A stretch of DNA of 64,000 nt, taken from Alphaproteobacteria bacterium. GTDB lineage: Bacteria; Pseudomonadota; Alphaproteobacteria; Micropepsales; Micropepsaceae. A program made the translations under genes and the position numbers. The notes under the pieces are model-generated. The model was not told where the DNA came from and made no database searches. It saw nothing but the letters and a program-made list of their open reading frames with translations. Shown here piece after piece: positions 56,390 to 64,000 of the stretch (its first letter is position 1; every line of letters starts with the position of its first letter). The stretch covers positions 1-64,000 of the forward strand of contig JAFAWQ010000047.1 of NCBI GenBank assembly GCA_019241645.1, read 5' to 3'.

Positions 56390-59300
56390 GTGACAAAGCC
56401 AATTTTTCAGGACCGCACCGGGCGGCGCGCCGCCCGCGTGAATTTGATCGGGTGGCTGATCGCCGGCCTGGCCATTGTGCTCGGCGGTGTCTTCACCGTC
56501 ACCCTGTTCGCGCCCACCCGGATGGATGCCGCAAAGTTGCCGGGGCAGATCAATGCCGTGCGGATCCAGAGTCTCGAAAAAACGGCCACGGCGCCGCGCC
56601 TGATGCGCTCGGCGATGCAGCTGGCCGCCGAAGCGAGAGCGAAGCGGCTGAAGGATATTCTGAAAAAGATTCAGGCGCGCGAACGCAATGCGCGCGTGCA
56701 CGCCAGCGCGCAGACCAAACCTGCTGGACGGCCGCTGTCCATCGCCTTCTACCCAAACTGGGAGCCCTCGGCGTACGACTCGCTGCGCTTGGCACTGCCG
56801 TCGCTCGACTGGGTTGTGCCCACCTGGCTTAGTTTGCAGGGGCCGCAGCTGAAGCTGAAAGACGCTTACAGCCGGAAGGTTGAGCTGCTGATCCGGGGGC
56901 GTCCGAAGGTTGCCATCTTGCCGGTGATCCAGAATTCCACTCTGGGAAAGTGGGACGGTGCCGGCATGGCGGCTTTGCTAGCCGACAAGGACCGGCGAGG
57001 CTCTCTCGTTCGCGACCTTTCCTCGTACCTCGGCCGGCGCAAGTTGCAGGGCATCGTGGTGGACTTCGAGGCTATGCCCGACGCCGCGCTGCTGGATCTC
57101 GGCGCGTTCCTCAGGGAATTGCATGCCGCATTCGCACCGCGTGGCTGGACAGTGGCCGTCGCCGCGCCATTCGCGAACGACAAATGGCCGTTCGCAGATT
57201 TCGCCAAAAACATCGATTACACGCTGCTGATGGCCTATGATGAACATGCCTCACCGGCCGCGCCCGGAAGCATCGCGGGCCAGACCTGGTTCGAGAACCT
57301 TCTGGACAGGCGCATGGAAGTCCTTTCCCCGGAACGCACCATCGTAGCGCTCGGCAGCTACGCCTACGACTGGAATTCCGAAGACGTCGACAGCCTGTCG
57401 TTCGAGGAAGCGGTCATCGCCGCCAACGACTCCGACGCGACCGTCGATTTCGATCCGCAAACCAACAACCCGCACTTCTCATATGTGGAGGAGGATCATA
57501 CCCGCCACGACGTCTGGCTGCTGGATGGCGTGACCGCTTACAACCAGATCCATTCCGCCGACGTTTATCGGCCGGCCGGCTATGCCATCTGGCGCCTGGG
57601 CAGCGAGGATCCTTCCGTCTGGTCCGTGGTTGGGCGGCGATACGGGATGCCGGCACCTTACGCGTTGCACAAAATTCCCATCATTGAGGACATCGATTTC
57701 GAAGGTTCGGGGGAATTTCTCCGCGTCGAGGCGCAGCCGCAATCGGGAGCGCGGAATTTCGATGTCGAGAAAGCAACCGGGGACATCGACGACGAGCGCT
57801 ACACCAAATTGCCGACCGGATATGTCATCCGCCAGTTCGGCGCGGCGCGCAAAACGGTCGCGCTGACGTTCGACGACGGTCCCGATCCCGAATGGACACC
57901 GCAGATTCTCGACATCCTACGTGCCGAGCACGTCCCGGCCACCTTCTTCGTCATTGGCAGCAATGCGGAGGCCTATCCGGAGCTGGTGCGGCAGATGGTG
58001 GAGGACGGCCATGAGGTCGGCAACCACACTTTCACGCATCCCAATTTGTCGGAAACGCCGCCGCGCGTCGTGCAACTAGAGCTAAACGCGACGCAGAGGC
58101 TGTTCCAGGCGCTCACCGGGCGATCCATGCGCCTCTTCCGTCCGCCCTATCTCGGAGATGCGGAGCCGACCGATGAAGAGCAGATCCTGCCGGTGCAGGT
58201 GGCGCAGGACATGGGCTACATCACGGTGGGCGAGCATGTCGATCCGGTGGATTGGGAACTACCCGGCGCAGACAAGATCGTAGAGCGCGCGATGCGGATG
58301 GTGCATAGCGCCAAGTCGAACTCACCGCGCAACATCGTTCTGTTTCACGATGCCGGCGGCGACCGCTCGCAAACGGTGGCGGCACTGCCGATACTGATCG
58401 AGAAGCTGAGGGCGGAAGGATATCGCTTCGTGCCCGCCTCGGGACTTGTGGGTTTCAGTCGCGACCAGGCCATGCCGCCGCTCGCCGATAACATGTCGGT
58501 GGTCGCCGATCGGGTGGTGTTCTACGCGTTGAGCAAATTCGGACGCCTGCTGCACTGGGCATTTCTGCTGGCGATCTGGCTGGGCATTGGGCGCGTGCTC
58601 TTCCTGATTTTTCTGGCGGCCCGCAACTTCCGTAGCGAACAGCGGCAGACGAAGGCACCGCCTCTTTCGGATGCGATTCAAGTTTCCGTCGTCATTCCCG
58701 CCTACAATGAGGAGCGCGTGATCGTGCGCTCGGTGCGGCGCATTCTGGAAAGCACCCATCGCAACTTGCAGATCGTGGTGGTGGATGATGGCTCGAAGGA
58801 CGACACCTTTGGCGTGCTCACGGCCAATTTTGCCAATGATGCTCGCGTCACTTTGCTCCGCATCGCAAACAGCGGAAAGGCGCACGCGCTGAATGCAGGC
58901 CTCGCGCAGGCGCAAGGCGACGTCGTCGTGGCGCTCGACGCCGACACCATCTTCAAGCGGGACGCCATTGCGCGGCTGGTGCGCTGGTTTTCCAATCCGC
59001 AAATCGGCGCCGTCGCCGGCAACGCGAAGGTCGGCAACCGCATCAACATGATCACGCGCTGGCAGGCGCTGGAATATATTGGCGCGCAAAATCTGGAACG
59101 CCGGGCGCTGGCGGCGCTTGGAACGCTGACGGTTGTCCCGGGCGCGATCGGCGCCTGGCGGCGCAGCGCGGTCGCGCAGCTAGGCGGCTTTCCGGGCGAC
59201 ACGGTGGCGGAAGATCAGGATCTCACCATCGCGCTGCAACGGGCAGGCTATCGCGTGTTGTTCGACAGTTCGGCGATTGCCTGGACGGAAGCACCGACGA

Positions 59301-59806
59301 CATTCGGCGGCCTTGCCCGTCAGCGATTCCGCTGGGCCTATGGGACGCTGCAATGCCTGTGGAAATACCGCGCCCTCACCTTCAATCCGCGCTATCGCGC
59401 CCTGGGCATGATCGCCCTGCCGCAGGTCTGGCTGTTCCAGATCGTGCTGACGGCGCTGGCGCCGGTGGCGGACCTGATGTTGCTGTGGCAACTCATCTGG
59501 CAGGGTGCGGCCTATCTCGAACATGGCGCGGAGTTCAACAATGACAGCCTGATCAAGACCGGGCTCTATTATGGATTGTTCGTGCTAGTCGACATGGCCG
59601 CCGCCGGATTCGGCTTTCTCATTGAAGGCAAGGAGCAGAAACGGCTGCTCATCAGCCTGCCGCTGCAACGCTTCGGCTACCGGCAACTGATGTATTACGT
59701 GGTCGTCCGTTCGATCTTCTCGGCGCTGAAAGGCGCGGTGGTGGGCTGGGGCAAGCTCGAACGAACAGCGACGGTTACCCACGTCGAGGCGCAGGAACTC
59801 GCGTAG
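56390..59806 (+). CDS. Trifunctional GH18-like/polysaccharide deacetylase/GT2 membrane protein
   Basis: 1138 residues. An N-terminal membrane helix (LIGWLIAGLAIVLGGVFTV) and coiled linker lead to a GH18-like domain (about 120-430: LSIAFYPNW, GIVVDFEAMPD with the catalytic-type D-x-E, LLMAYDEHASPAAPG). Next is a NodB/CE4 deacetylase (about 485-690: ALTFDDGPDPEWTP, GNHTFTHPNLSE, RLFRPPYLGD, VLFHDAGGDRSQT). A processive GT2 follows with two to four C-terminal helices (VVIPAYNEERVIV, VVDDGSKDD, ALDADTIF, EDQDLTIAL, RQRFRWAYGTLQCLW). In Gram-negatives PgaB joins deacetylase and hydrolase and PgaC is the synthase; this protein holds all three activities. The product is probably a partly deacetylated poly-N-acetylglucosamine-type glycan (inferred). 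Confidence 0.9.
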   Translation: MTKPIFQDRTGRRAARVNLIGWLIAGLAIVLGGVFTVTLFAPTRMDAAKLPGQINAVRIQSLEKTATAPRLMRSAMQLAAEARAKRLKDILKKIQARERNARVHASAQTKPAGRPLSIAFYPNWEPSAYDSLRLALPSLDWVVPTWLSLQGPQLKLKDAYSRKVELLIRGRPKVAILPVIQNSTLGKWDGAGMAALLADKDRRGSLVRDLSSYLGRRKLQGIVVDFEAMPDAALLDLGAFLRELHAAFAPRGWTVAVAAPFANDKWPFADFAKNIDYTLLMAYDEHASPAAPGSIAGQTWFENLLDRRMEVLSPERTIVALGSYAYDWNSEDVDSLSFEEAVIAANDSDATVDFDPQTNNPHFSYVEEDHTRHDVWLLDGVTAYNQIHSADVYRPAGYAIWRLGSEDPSVWSVVGRRYGMPAPYALHKIPIIEDIDFEGSGEFLRVEAQPQSGARNFDVEKATGDIDDERYTKLPTGYVIRQFGAARKTVALTFDDGPDPEWTPQILDILRAEHVPATFFVIGSNAEAYPELVRQMVEDGHEVGNHTFTHPNLSETPPRVVQLELNATQRLFQALTGRSMRLFRPPYLGDAEPTDEEQILPVQVAQDMGYITVGEHVDPVDWELPGADKIVERAMRMVHSAKSNSPRNIVLFHDAGGDRSQTVAALPILIEKLRAEGYRFVPASGLVGFSRDQAMPPLADNMSVVADRVVFYALSKFGRLLHWAFLLAIWLGIGRVLFLIFLAARNFRSEQRQTKAPPLSDAIQVSVVIPAYNEERVIVRSVRRILESTHRNLQIVVVDDGSKDDTFGVLTANFANDARVTLLRIANSGKAHALNAGLAQAQGDVVVALDADTIFKRDAIARLVRWFSNPQIGAVAGNAKVGNRINMITRWQALEYIGAQNLERRALAALGTLTVVPGAIGAWRRSAVAQLGGFPGDTVAEDQDLTIALQRAGYRVLFDSSAIAWTEAPTTFGGLARQRFRWAYGTLQCLWKYRALTFNPRYRALGMIALPQVWLFQIVLTALAPVADLMLLWQLIWQGAAYLEHGAEFNNDSLIKTGLYYGLFVLVDMAAAGFGFLIEGKEQKRLLISLPLQRFGYRQLMYYVVVRSIFSALKGAVVGWGKLERTATVTHVEAQELA

Positions 59807-60973
59807 CTACGCGGCGTGTTGCGGCACGCCGCCCAACCAGGTGTGTATTACTTCGAGGTCTTTCGTCAGCGCGACGAGATCGGCGCGGGCGCCGGGCGCG
59901 ATGACGCCGCGCTCCTGGCCGAGGCCGAGAAAGCGCGCCGGGGTGCGCGATGCCGCGACCAGCGCCTGCTCCAGCGGGATGTTCGCCAGCTGCACGGCAT
60001 TGCGCACCGCTGACGCCATGTCGAGATGCGCGCCGGCCAGCGTCCCGTCTTCGCTCACAAGCCGGCCGTTGCGCCGGGCGATCCTGGTGCCCGGCAACTC
60101 GAACGCGTCGATATCCGCGCCGACGGTTGGCATGGCGTCCGTCACCAGCGCGATACGCGCCGCGCCTTTTGCGGCGAACGCGGCGCGCACGGAAACAGGA
60201 TCGACATGAAATCCATCCACAATGAGTCCGGCCGTCAGTCGCCCATCTGCAAAGGTTGTTCCCACCGGTCCCGGTGCGCGGCTGCCAAACGGCGGCATGG
60301 CGTTGAACAGATGCGTCACGCCCGAAAGCCCTTCCTCGATGGCATTCTGCAACACGCTCGCGCTGGCCTCGGTATGACCGGCGCAGACGCGAATGCCGCA
60401 CGAAGCGAGTTCGCGAATGAAGCCCGGCGGCACGCATTCCGGGGCCAGCGTTACAATCGAGCGGCCGATTTCCCCCAGCGGCGCGAGCCAGGCGATGTCG
60501 TTCATCTGGGCACGCGCAACATTCTCCTTCCGGTGGATGCCGGCGCGGACGGGGTTGATGAAAGGCCCTTCGACATGCAGTCCCAATACACCATCGCTTC
60601 CCGTGCACGCCCTGGCGGCGGCGATGGCGGCGAGCGTTTTATCGCGGCTGTCGGTAATGAAGGTCGGCAGCAGGCCTGTCGTGCCAAAGCGGCGATGGAC
60701 CCGCGCGATCTCCCGCATGGTTTCCGCCGTGGGCCTATCGTTCAGCAGGATGCCACCACCGCCGTTCACCTGCAGGTCGATAAATCCAGCCGTCACAAAG
60801 CCGCCGTCAGGCACTTGGTGCCGCTCGACCGCTTCCGGTATTTCGTGCCAAGCCGAGACGGCGCGGACACATCCGGCCTCGATCAGCACGGCCGCTTTGT
60901 CGCGCCAGCCCTGGCCGTCGAAGAGACGTTCGGCGAGAATGGCGTGCGGGGCGTTGTGGTCAGGAGGCATCAT
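59807..60973 (-). CDS. nagA: N-acetylglucosamine-6-phosphate deacetylase
   Basis: 388 residues. Amidohydrolase motifs of NagA: PDGGFVTAGFIDLQVNGGGG, HVEGPFINPVRAGIHRKEN, the metal and substrate histidines in CAGHTEAS and VTHLFNAMPPFGSR, DGFHVDP and the catalytic Asp in LVTDAMPTVG. It yields GlcN-6-P and acetate from GlcNAc-6-P. It is tail-to-tail with the GT2 gene (the stops form a CGCGTAGCTACGCG palindrome at 59800-59813) and divergent from murQ and nagB-II, so the amino-sugar set is split around a gap of about 50 bases. Confidence 0.94.
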   Translation of the reverse strand: MMPPDHNAPHAILAERLFDGQGWRDKAAVLIEAGCVRAVSAWHEIPEAVERHQVPDGGFVTAGFIDLQVNGGGGILLNDRPTAETMREIARVHRRFGTTGLLPTFITDSRDKTLAAIAAARACTGSDGVLGLHVEGPFINPVRAGIHRKENVARAQMNDIAWLAPLGEIGRSIVTLAPECVPPGFIRELASCGIRVCAGHTEASASVLQNAIEEGLSGVTHLFNAMPPFGSRAPGPVGTTFADGRLTAGLIVDGFHVDPVSVRAAFAAKGAARIALVTDAMPTVGADIDAFELPGTRIARRNGRLVSEDGTLAGAHLDMASAVRNAVQLANIPLEQALVAASRTPARFLGLGQERGVIAPGARADLVALTKDLEVIHTWLGGVPQHAA

Positions 60974-61025
60974 ATCACGACCGGGATCGGATCAGCCTAG
61001 CCGGAGCATTAGCGATGGGCGAGCG

Positions 61026-61949
61026 ATGAAACCAACGCCTTGCGAAGAAAGTCAGTTATCCACCGAACAGATCGATCGCAGGCACGGCGATCTGGACTCA
61101 TTGTCCACCGCCGACATGCTCGATGCCATGTATGAGGGGCAACGCATGGCGGTTGCGGCGGTGAAACCTGCTTTGCCGCAGATCGCAGGCGCCGTCGAAG
61201 CGGCGGCGGCCGTTCTGCGGCATGGCGGGCGGCTGATTTACGTGGGCGCGGGAACCTCGGCGCGCATCGGCGTGCAGGATGGCGCCGAACTGACGCCGAC
61301 GTTCGACTGGCCATCGGAACGGTTGGCGTTCCTGATTGCCGGAGGGCTCGACGCACTCTCCCGCAGCATTGAGGGCGCCGAGGACAGCAAAGACGATGGC
61401 GTCCGCGCCGTCACGGCGGCTCGTGTCGGCCCGCAAGACGTCGTTATTGCCGTCGCCGCCAGTGGCACGACGCCCTTCACCGTCGCTGCATTGGGCGCCG
61501 CCCGCGAAGCCGGCGCCATGACGGTCGCCATCGCCAGTAATGCTGGTTCGGCGATGTTGCATGAAGCCGGGCATCGAATCCTTGTGGAAACGGGCGAAGA
61601 AATAGTTGCCGGTTCGACCCGCATGAAGGCTGGCACGGCGCAGAAGATCGTGCTCAACCTTTTCTCTACGGCGCTGATGGTGAAGCTTGGCCGCGTCTAT
61701 CGCGGATTGATGGTGGATATGCGAACCACCAACGCCAAGCTCCACCGCCGCGCGAAAGCCATCCTGCGCGAACTCACCGGCTGCAGCGAAGCGGACGCCG
61801 CAAATTATCTGGCGCAAGCGCGCGGAAACCTGAAATTGGCGATCCTTCTCGGCCACGGTGCGTCGCTGCAAACGGCATCGTCGGCGCTGGACCGGCACGC
61901 CGGCAATCTGCATCTGGCATTGCAAGACCTCGGGTACAGCGATGCATGA
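61026..61949 (+). CDS. murQ: N-acetylmuramic acid 6-phosphate etherase
   Basis: 307 residues from ATG 61026. It splits MurNAc-6-P into GlcNAc-6-P and lactate in cell-wall recycling. SIS-fold motifs: LIYVGAGTSARIGVQDGAEL, VIAVAASGTTPFTVAALGAA and VAGSTRMKAGTAQKIVLNLF, plus the N-terminal LSTADMLDAMYEGQRMAVAA. An open upstream stretch to 60393 lies opposite nagA and is not part of the gene. The last eight bases overlap nagB-II, indicating coupling. Confidence 0.93.
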   Translation: MKPTPCEESQLSTEQIDRRHGDLDSLSTADMLDAMYEGQRMAVAAVKPALPQIAGAVEAAAAVLRHGGRLIYVGAGTSARIGVQDGAELTPTFDWPSERLAFLIAGGLDALSRSIEGAEDSKDDGVRAVTAARVGPQDVVIAVAASGTTPFTVAALGAAREAGAMTVAIASNAGSAMLHEAGHRILVETGEEIVAGSTRMKAGTAQKIVLNLFSTALMVKLGRVYRGLMVDMRTTNAKLHRRAKAILRELTGCSEADAANYLAQARGNLKLAILLGHGASLQTASSALDRHAGNLHLALQDLGYSDA

Positions 61950-62958
61950 ACCGAGCGCGATGGCGCGCGAGATTGCGGAGATACCCGCAGCGGCTGAGCG
62001 ATTCATGCGCTCGCGCGGCATAATCGCCGAGGTTGCTGCGAAAGTTGCCGCCTATCAACCAGGCCTCGTGATCTTCTGTGGACGCGGCAGCTCCGGCCAT
62101 GCCGGCGTGTATCTGCGCTATGTCGTGGAGACAAGGCTGGGGCTGATGACCTCTGCCGCCGCGCCATCGCTGGCAACGATCTATGACGCGCAACCCAACA
62201 TGGCAGACGCATTGTTCGTGACGGTCTCGCAATCCGGCCGCAGCCCTGATCTTGTCGCGGCGACGGAAATGGCCCGCAAGCAAGGCGCACTCACGCTCGC
62301 CATCGTCAACGATGTGGCGTCTCCCGTCGCTCTGGCATCGGAGCTCGTACTTCCCATCGAAGCCGGACCGGAGCGCGCGGTCGCTGCCACCAAGACTGTG
62401 GCGCTGTCGATGCTGGCCGGCGCCCGGCTCGTAGCTGCAATCGCGCGCGACGACGGTCTCGCCACAGCGCTGGATGGGATGCCAGAGCGGTTTGCTGCGG
62501 TGATGAATGGCGATTGGTCCGCCTGGCAGAACGCACTTGCCTCGGCGCCGGTCGGTTTCGCGGCAGGCCGCGGCTATGCCTTCGGGCCTGCGCGTGAGAT
62601 CGCGCTGAAGCTCATGGAGACATTGCGTATTCCGGCGCTCGGCTTCAGCACCGCGGAACTTCGGCACGGCCCGCGCGCGGCCCTCGGGCCTTCAACGCCT
62701 GTCCTCATCCTGAGGCAGAACGATGGTACCGCGGCGGGTGCGGATGTATTGGCGGACGATTTGCGCGCGGATGGCATTCCGGTTTTCGTCGCCGGCGGTA
62801 CACGAAGCGATCTGCCGTGGATCGGCGATCGAGATCCGATTTGCGATCCCATCGCCATGCTGCTGCCGGCTTACAAGGCGCTGGAAGGGGCGGCACGGGC
62901 CCGCGGCTTCGATCCCGACCATCCGCCACATCTCAGCAAAGTGACGCGTACGCTTTAG
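61942..62958 (+). CDS. SIS-domain glucosamine-6-phosphate deaminase (NagB-II type)
   Basis: 338 residues from ATG 61942. Two SIS domains as in the isomerase half of GlmS: VIFCGRGSSGHAGVYLRYVV, FVTVSQSGRSPDLVAATEMA and VAATKTVALSMLAGARLVA, then ALKLMETLRIPALGFSTAEL and RHGPRAAL. In NagA-MurQ neighbourhoods this family acts as glucosamine-6-phosphate deaminase, non-orthologous to classical NagB, completing GlcNAc-6-P conversion to fructose-6-P. The AgaS-type deaminase for galactosamine is a less likely alternative. It is followed by a strong terminator. Confidence 0.87.
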   Translation: MHEPSAMAREIAEIPAAAERFMRSRGIIAEVAAKVAAYQPGLVIFCGRGSSGHAGVYLRYVVETRLGLMTSAAAPSLATIYDAQPNMADALFVTVSQSGRSPDLVAATEMARKQGALTLAIVNDVASPVALASELVLPIEAGPERAVAATKTVALSMLAGARLVAAIARDDGLATALDGMPERFAAVMNGDWSAWQNALASAPVGFAAGRGYAFGPAREIALKLMETLRIPALGFSTAELRHGPRAALGPSTPVLILRQNDGTAAGADVLADDLRADGIPVFVAGGTRSDLPWIGDRDPICDPIAMLLPAYKALEGAARARGFDPDHPPHLSKVTRTL

Positions 62959-62993
62959 CGGCCACATAAATAACAATCGTTGCGGGAAACGTC

Positions 62994-63023
62994 GGCGGAG
63001 CCGCGGACTCCGCCTCGTTTTTT
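62994..63023 (+). terminator. Rho-independent terminator of the murQ-nagB-II operon
   Basis: GGCGGAG (62994-63000), 7-base loop, CTCCGCC (63008-63014), TCG and then TTTTTT (63018-63023). A 7-bp GC-rich stem with a T-run on the plus strand; the T-run also covers the stop of the convergent small secreted protein gene. Confidence 0.85.
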
Positions 63024-63399
63024 AGCAGTTGACAACCACGTCGAAGCGGAAATCGGCCGGCAACAACGTGACGGCGGTGAAGGTATTCACCCGCAGTGTT
63101 TTGTCGTCGAACCTGCTGACCATGATGTAGCCGGGTGCCACGGCCTTTCTCTCGCCGCGAATGGTCGCGTTGGCGGCGCACCGATTCACGTCTTGGCTGA
63201 ACACGACATGGTACACACCGGTGCTCTTGTGGCGGACGGTCGTGACATTGGCCTTGTGGCGAACCTGTCCATCGGCACCCACGACAGCGAACCCGCCGGT
63301 GAACGCCGCCTGCTCCTGTGCCACTGCGGTTTCGGTGACGGCAACGGTGAGTCCTGCCGCGGCGATGGCAGCAGCCGCGAAGCTTTTTCGAACTGACAT
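63022..63399 (-). CDS. Small exported hypothetical protein
   Basis: 125 residues from ATG 63399, with GGGAG about eight bases upstream. A signal peptide (FAAAAIAAAGLTVAVTETAVA) is followed by a roughly 95-residue mature beta-rich domain with FAVVGADGQVRHKANVTT, YHVVFSQDVNRCAANATIRG and a terminal FRFDVVVNC; the two Cys may form a disulfide. Similar short domains occur in alphaproteobacterial secreted proteins; function unknown. The longer upstream open reading lacks a plausible start and would bury the signal peptide. Confidence 0.78.
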   Translation of the reverse strand: MSVRKSFAAAAIAAAGLTVAVTETAVAQEQAAFTGGFAVVGADGQVRHKANVTTVRHKSTGVYHVVFSQDVNRCAANATIRGERKAVAPGYIMVSRFDDKTLRVNTFTAVTLLPADFRFDVVVNC

Positions 63400-63712
63400 G
63401 TTGGTCTCCCTCTTTCTCACTTGCTGACGGCGGAGATTTGTGCCCACCGGAGCGTCGACAATGGGAACGGGAGTTGTGACCGGTTGTTGCCGCAGCCCCG
63501 GAAAACTGGGTAACCGGGAGTTTCGCCGGCAGCGAAAAATTTCTGAAAACCATGCCATTTGCCGCGAGCTATCACCGGCAAGTATCATCGACGCGTGCGG
63601 TTCATCTGCCAGACTGCGGCACTGCAGGCGTTTGACGTCCATTCTTGCGGATCGATCTGAAAAGGGCGGAAGCTTTCGCTCCCGCCCTTTTCATTGCGGA
63701 AATAATGACGCG
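63400..63712. other. Gap of 313 bases with a terminator and no gene
   Basis: Apart from the hairpin terminator at 63659-63692 I see no coding sequence or RNA gene. The part nearest 63400 should hold the promoter of the small secreted protein gene, but no clear consensus site is visible; GGAAC-N16-TGTT at about 63448-63472 points the wrong way. Confidence 0.5.
63659..63692. terminator. Bidirectional hairpin terminator
   Basis: GAAAAGGGCGG (63659-63669) and CCGCCCTTTTC (63682-63692) form an 11-bp stem around a 12-base loop. Arms carry A-run and T-run, so it can end transcripts in either direction; its obvious use is to end the minus-strand small gene that stops at 63713. Confidence 0.85.
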
Positions 63713-63973
63713 CTAGAAGCGGATCCAAACGCCGTTGCGCCAGTAGCCGCGACCCGTGTGCTCGCGCCAAACGTATTTCTCGTGCGCGGCCCAGCGCCAG
63801 TTGTTGGGATGGACCACGACGCCGAATTCCGGCTTGTAGGCATAGGCGCGTTTGACGTGCCAGCACTCGCCGTGGCCGTTGCACACAATCGCGGCCGATG
63901 CTGTCGTGGCCGTCACAGCCAAAGCACCAGCGCCCAATGCTGCAGCCGCGATCAATTTTGTCAGATTTCTCAT
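63713..63973 (-). CDS. Small exported Trp/His-rich protein
   Basis: 86 residues. A signal peptide (LIAAAALGAGALAVTATTASA) precedes a 55-residue mature part with IVCNGHGECWHVKRAYAY, VVHPNNWRWAAHEKYVWREH and GRGYWRNGVWIRF. Two Cys near the mature N-terminus may form a disulfide. The pattern is a recurrent alphaproteobacterial secreted family of unknown function. Start at ATG 63973; the upstream region runs off the window edge. Confidence 0.82.
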   Translation of the reverse strand: MRNLTKLIAAAALGAGALAVTATTASAAIVCNGHGECWHVKRAYAYKPEFGVVVHPNNWRWAAHEKYVWREHTGRGYWRNGVWIRF

Positions 63974-64000
63974 TCTAAGCTCTCCGTTGCTATGTGGCCG

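Noticed and set aside
59800-59813. CGCGTAGCTACGCG palindrome at the convergent GT2 and nagA stops as a terminator or operator.
   Set aside because: A 14-base palindrome with no loop or T-run arises simply from two facing TAG stops in GC-rich codons; no evidence of function.
63448-63472. GGAAC-N16-TGTT on the plus strand as an EcfG promoter.
   Set aside because: The -10 is imperfect and it points towards genes on the opposite strand.

Overview
The window is high-GC chromosomal DNA from a free-living Alphaproteobacterium. The evidence is a DUF2585 protein, sites matching the sigma-EcfG consensus (GGAAC-N16-CGTT), an HWE-family sensor kinase, a DUF1302/DUF1329 pair and the alpha-type small secreted protein at the right edge. 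An acid-soil or soil lineage in or near Rhizobiales/Micropepsales is plausible, but genus cannot be fixed from the sequence. I saw no tRNA, rRNA, CRISPR array, prophage or insertion sequence.

Left part (1-5.6 kb): a truncated secreted sialidase-like protein, a DoxX membrane protein, a DUF2585 membrane protein, an unusual single polypeptide joining an ExoIII-type AP endonuclease to a 5'-3' flap exonuclease, a secreted SRPBCC protein and a Crp/Fnr regulator. From 5.6 to 22.6 kb runs a seven-gene minus-strand operon, glgE-treS/mak-glgB-glgX-treZ-malQ-treY, with start and stop codons overlapping or adjacent at every junction. It encodes both trehalose-to-alpha-glucan (TreS/Mak, GlgE, GlgB) and alpha-glucan-to-trehalose (GlgX, TreY, TreZ) conversion, so it can run storage and osmoprotectant as one cycle. 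A DUF4142 gene with a perfect EcfG-type promoter lies upstream.

23.3-27.5 kb holds a four-gene, GTGA-coupled operon: type III polyketide synthase, isoprenylcysteine-methyltransferase-like enzyme, AlkB-type diiron monooxygenase and a DHA2 MFS exporter. This is probably a phenolic-lipid (alkylresorcinol or alkylpyrone) pathway. Its promoter-like site GGAATAA-N15-CGTC recurs exactly upstream of an ECF sigma/anti-sigma pair at 53.3-54.6 kb and once more, divergently, beside it. The sigma factor may therefore control the lipid operon.

27.6-34.8 kb carries metabolic and secreted proteins: a Cys/Met-type PLP lyase, a D-aminoacylase-like amidohydrolase, a succinate-semialdehyde-type dehydrogenase, a frameshifted alpha/beta hydrolase and a polysaccharide export protein. 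35.0-43.2 kb is a signalling locus: a 2104-residue soluble poly-HAMP hybrid kinase (eleven 92-residue repeats) behind a perfect EcfG-type site, then a REC-PAS-HWE kinase-REC protein.

43.3-56.4 kb includes an S10 carboxypeptidase, a murein-recycling pair (LdcA-like, Mpl-like), a GloVer-repeat protein, the DUF1302/DUF1329 pair, the ECF/anti-sigma pair and a GT-C-like membrane protein. 56.4-64 kb has a GH18-deacetylase-GT2 trifunctional polysaccharide enzyme, the amino-sugar genes nagA, murQ and nagB-II, and two small secreted proteins separated by clear hairpin terminators.
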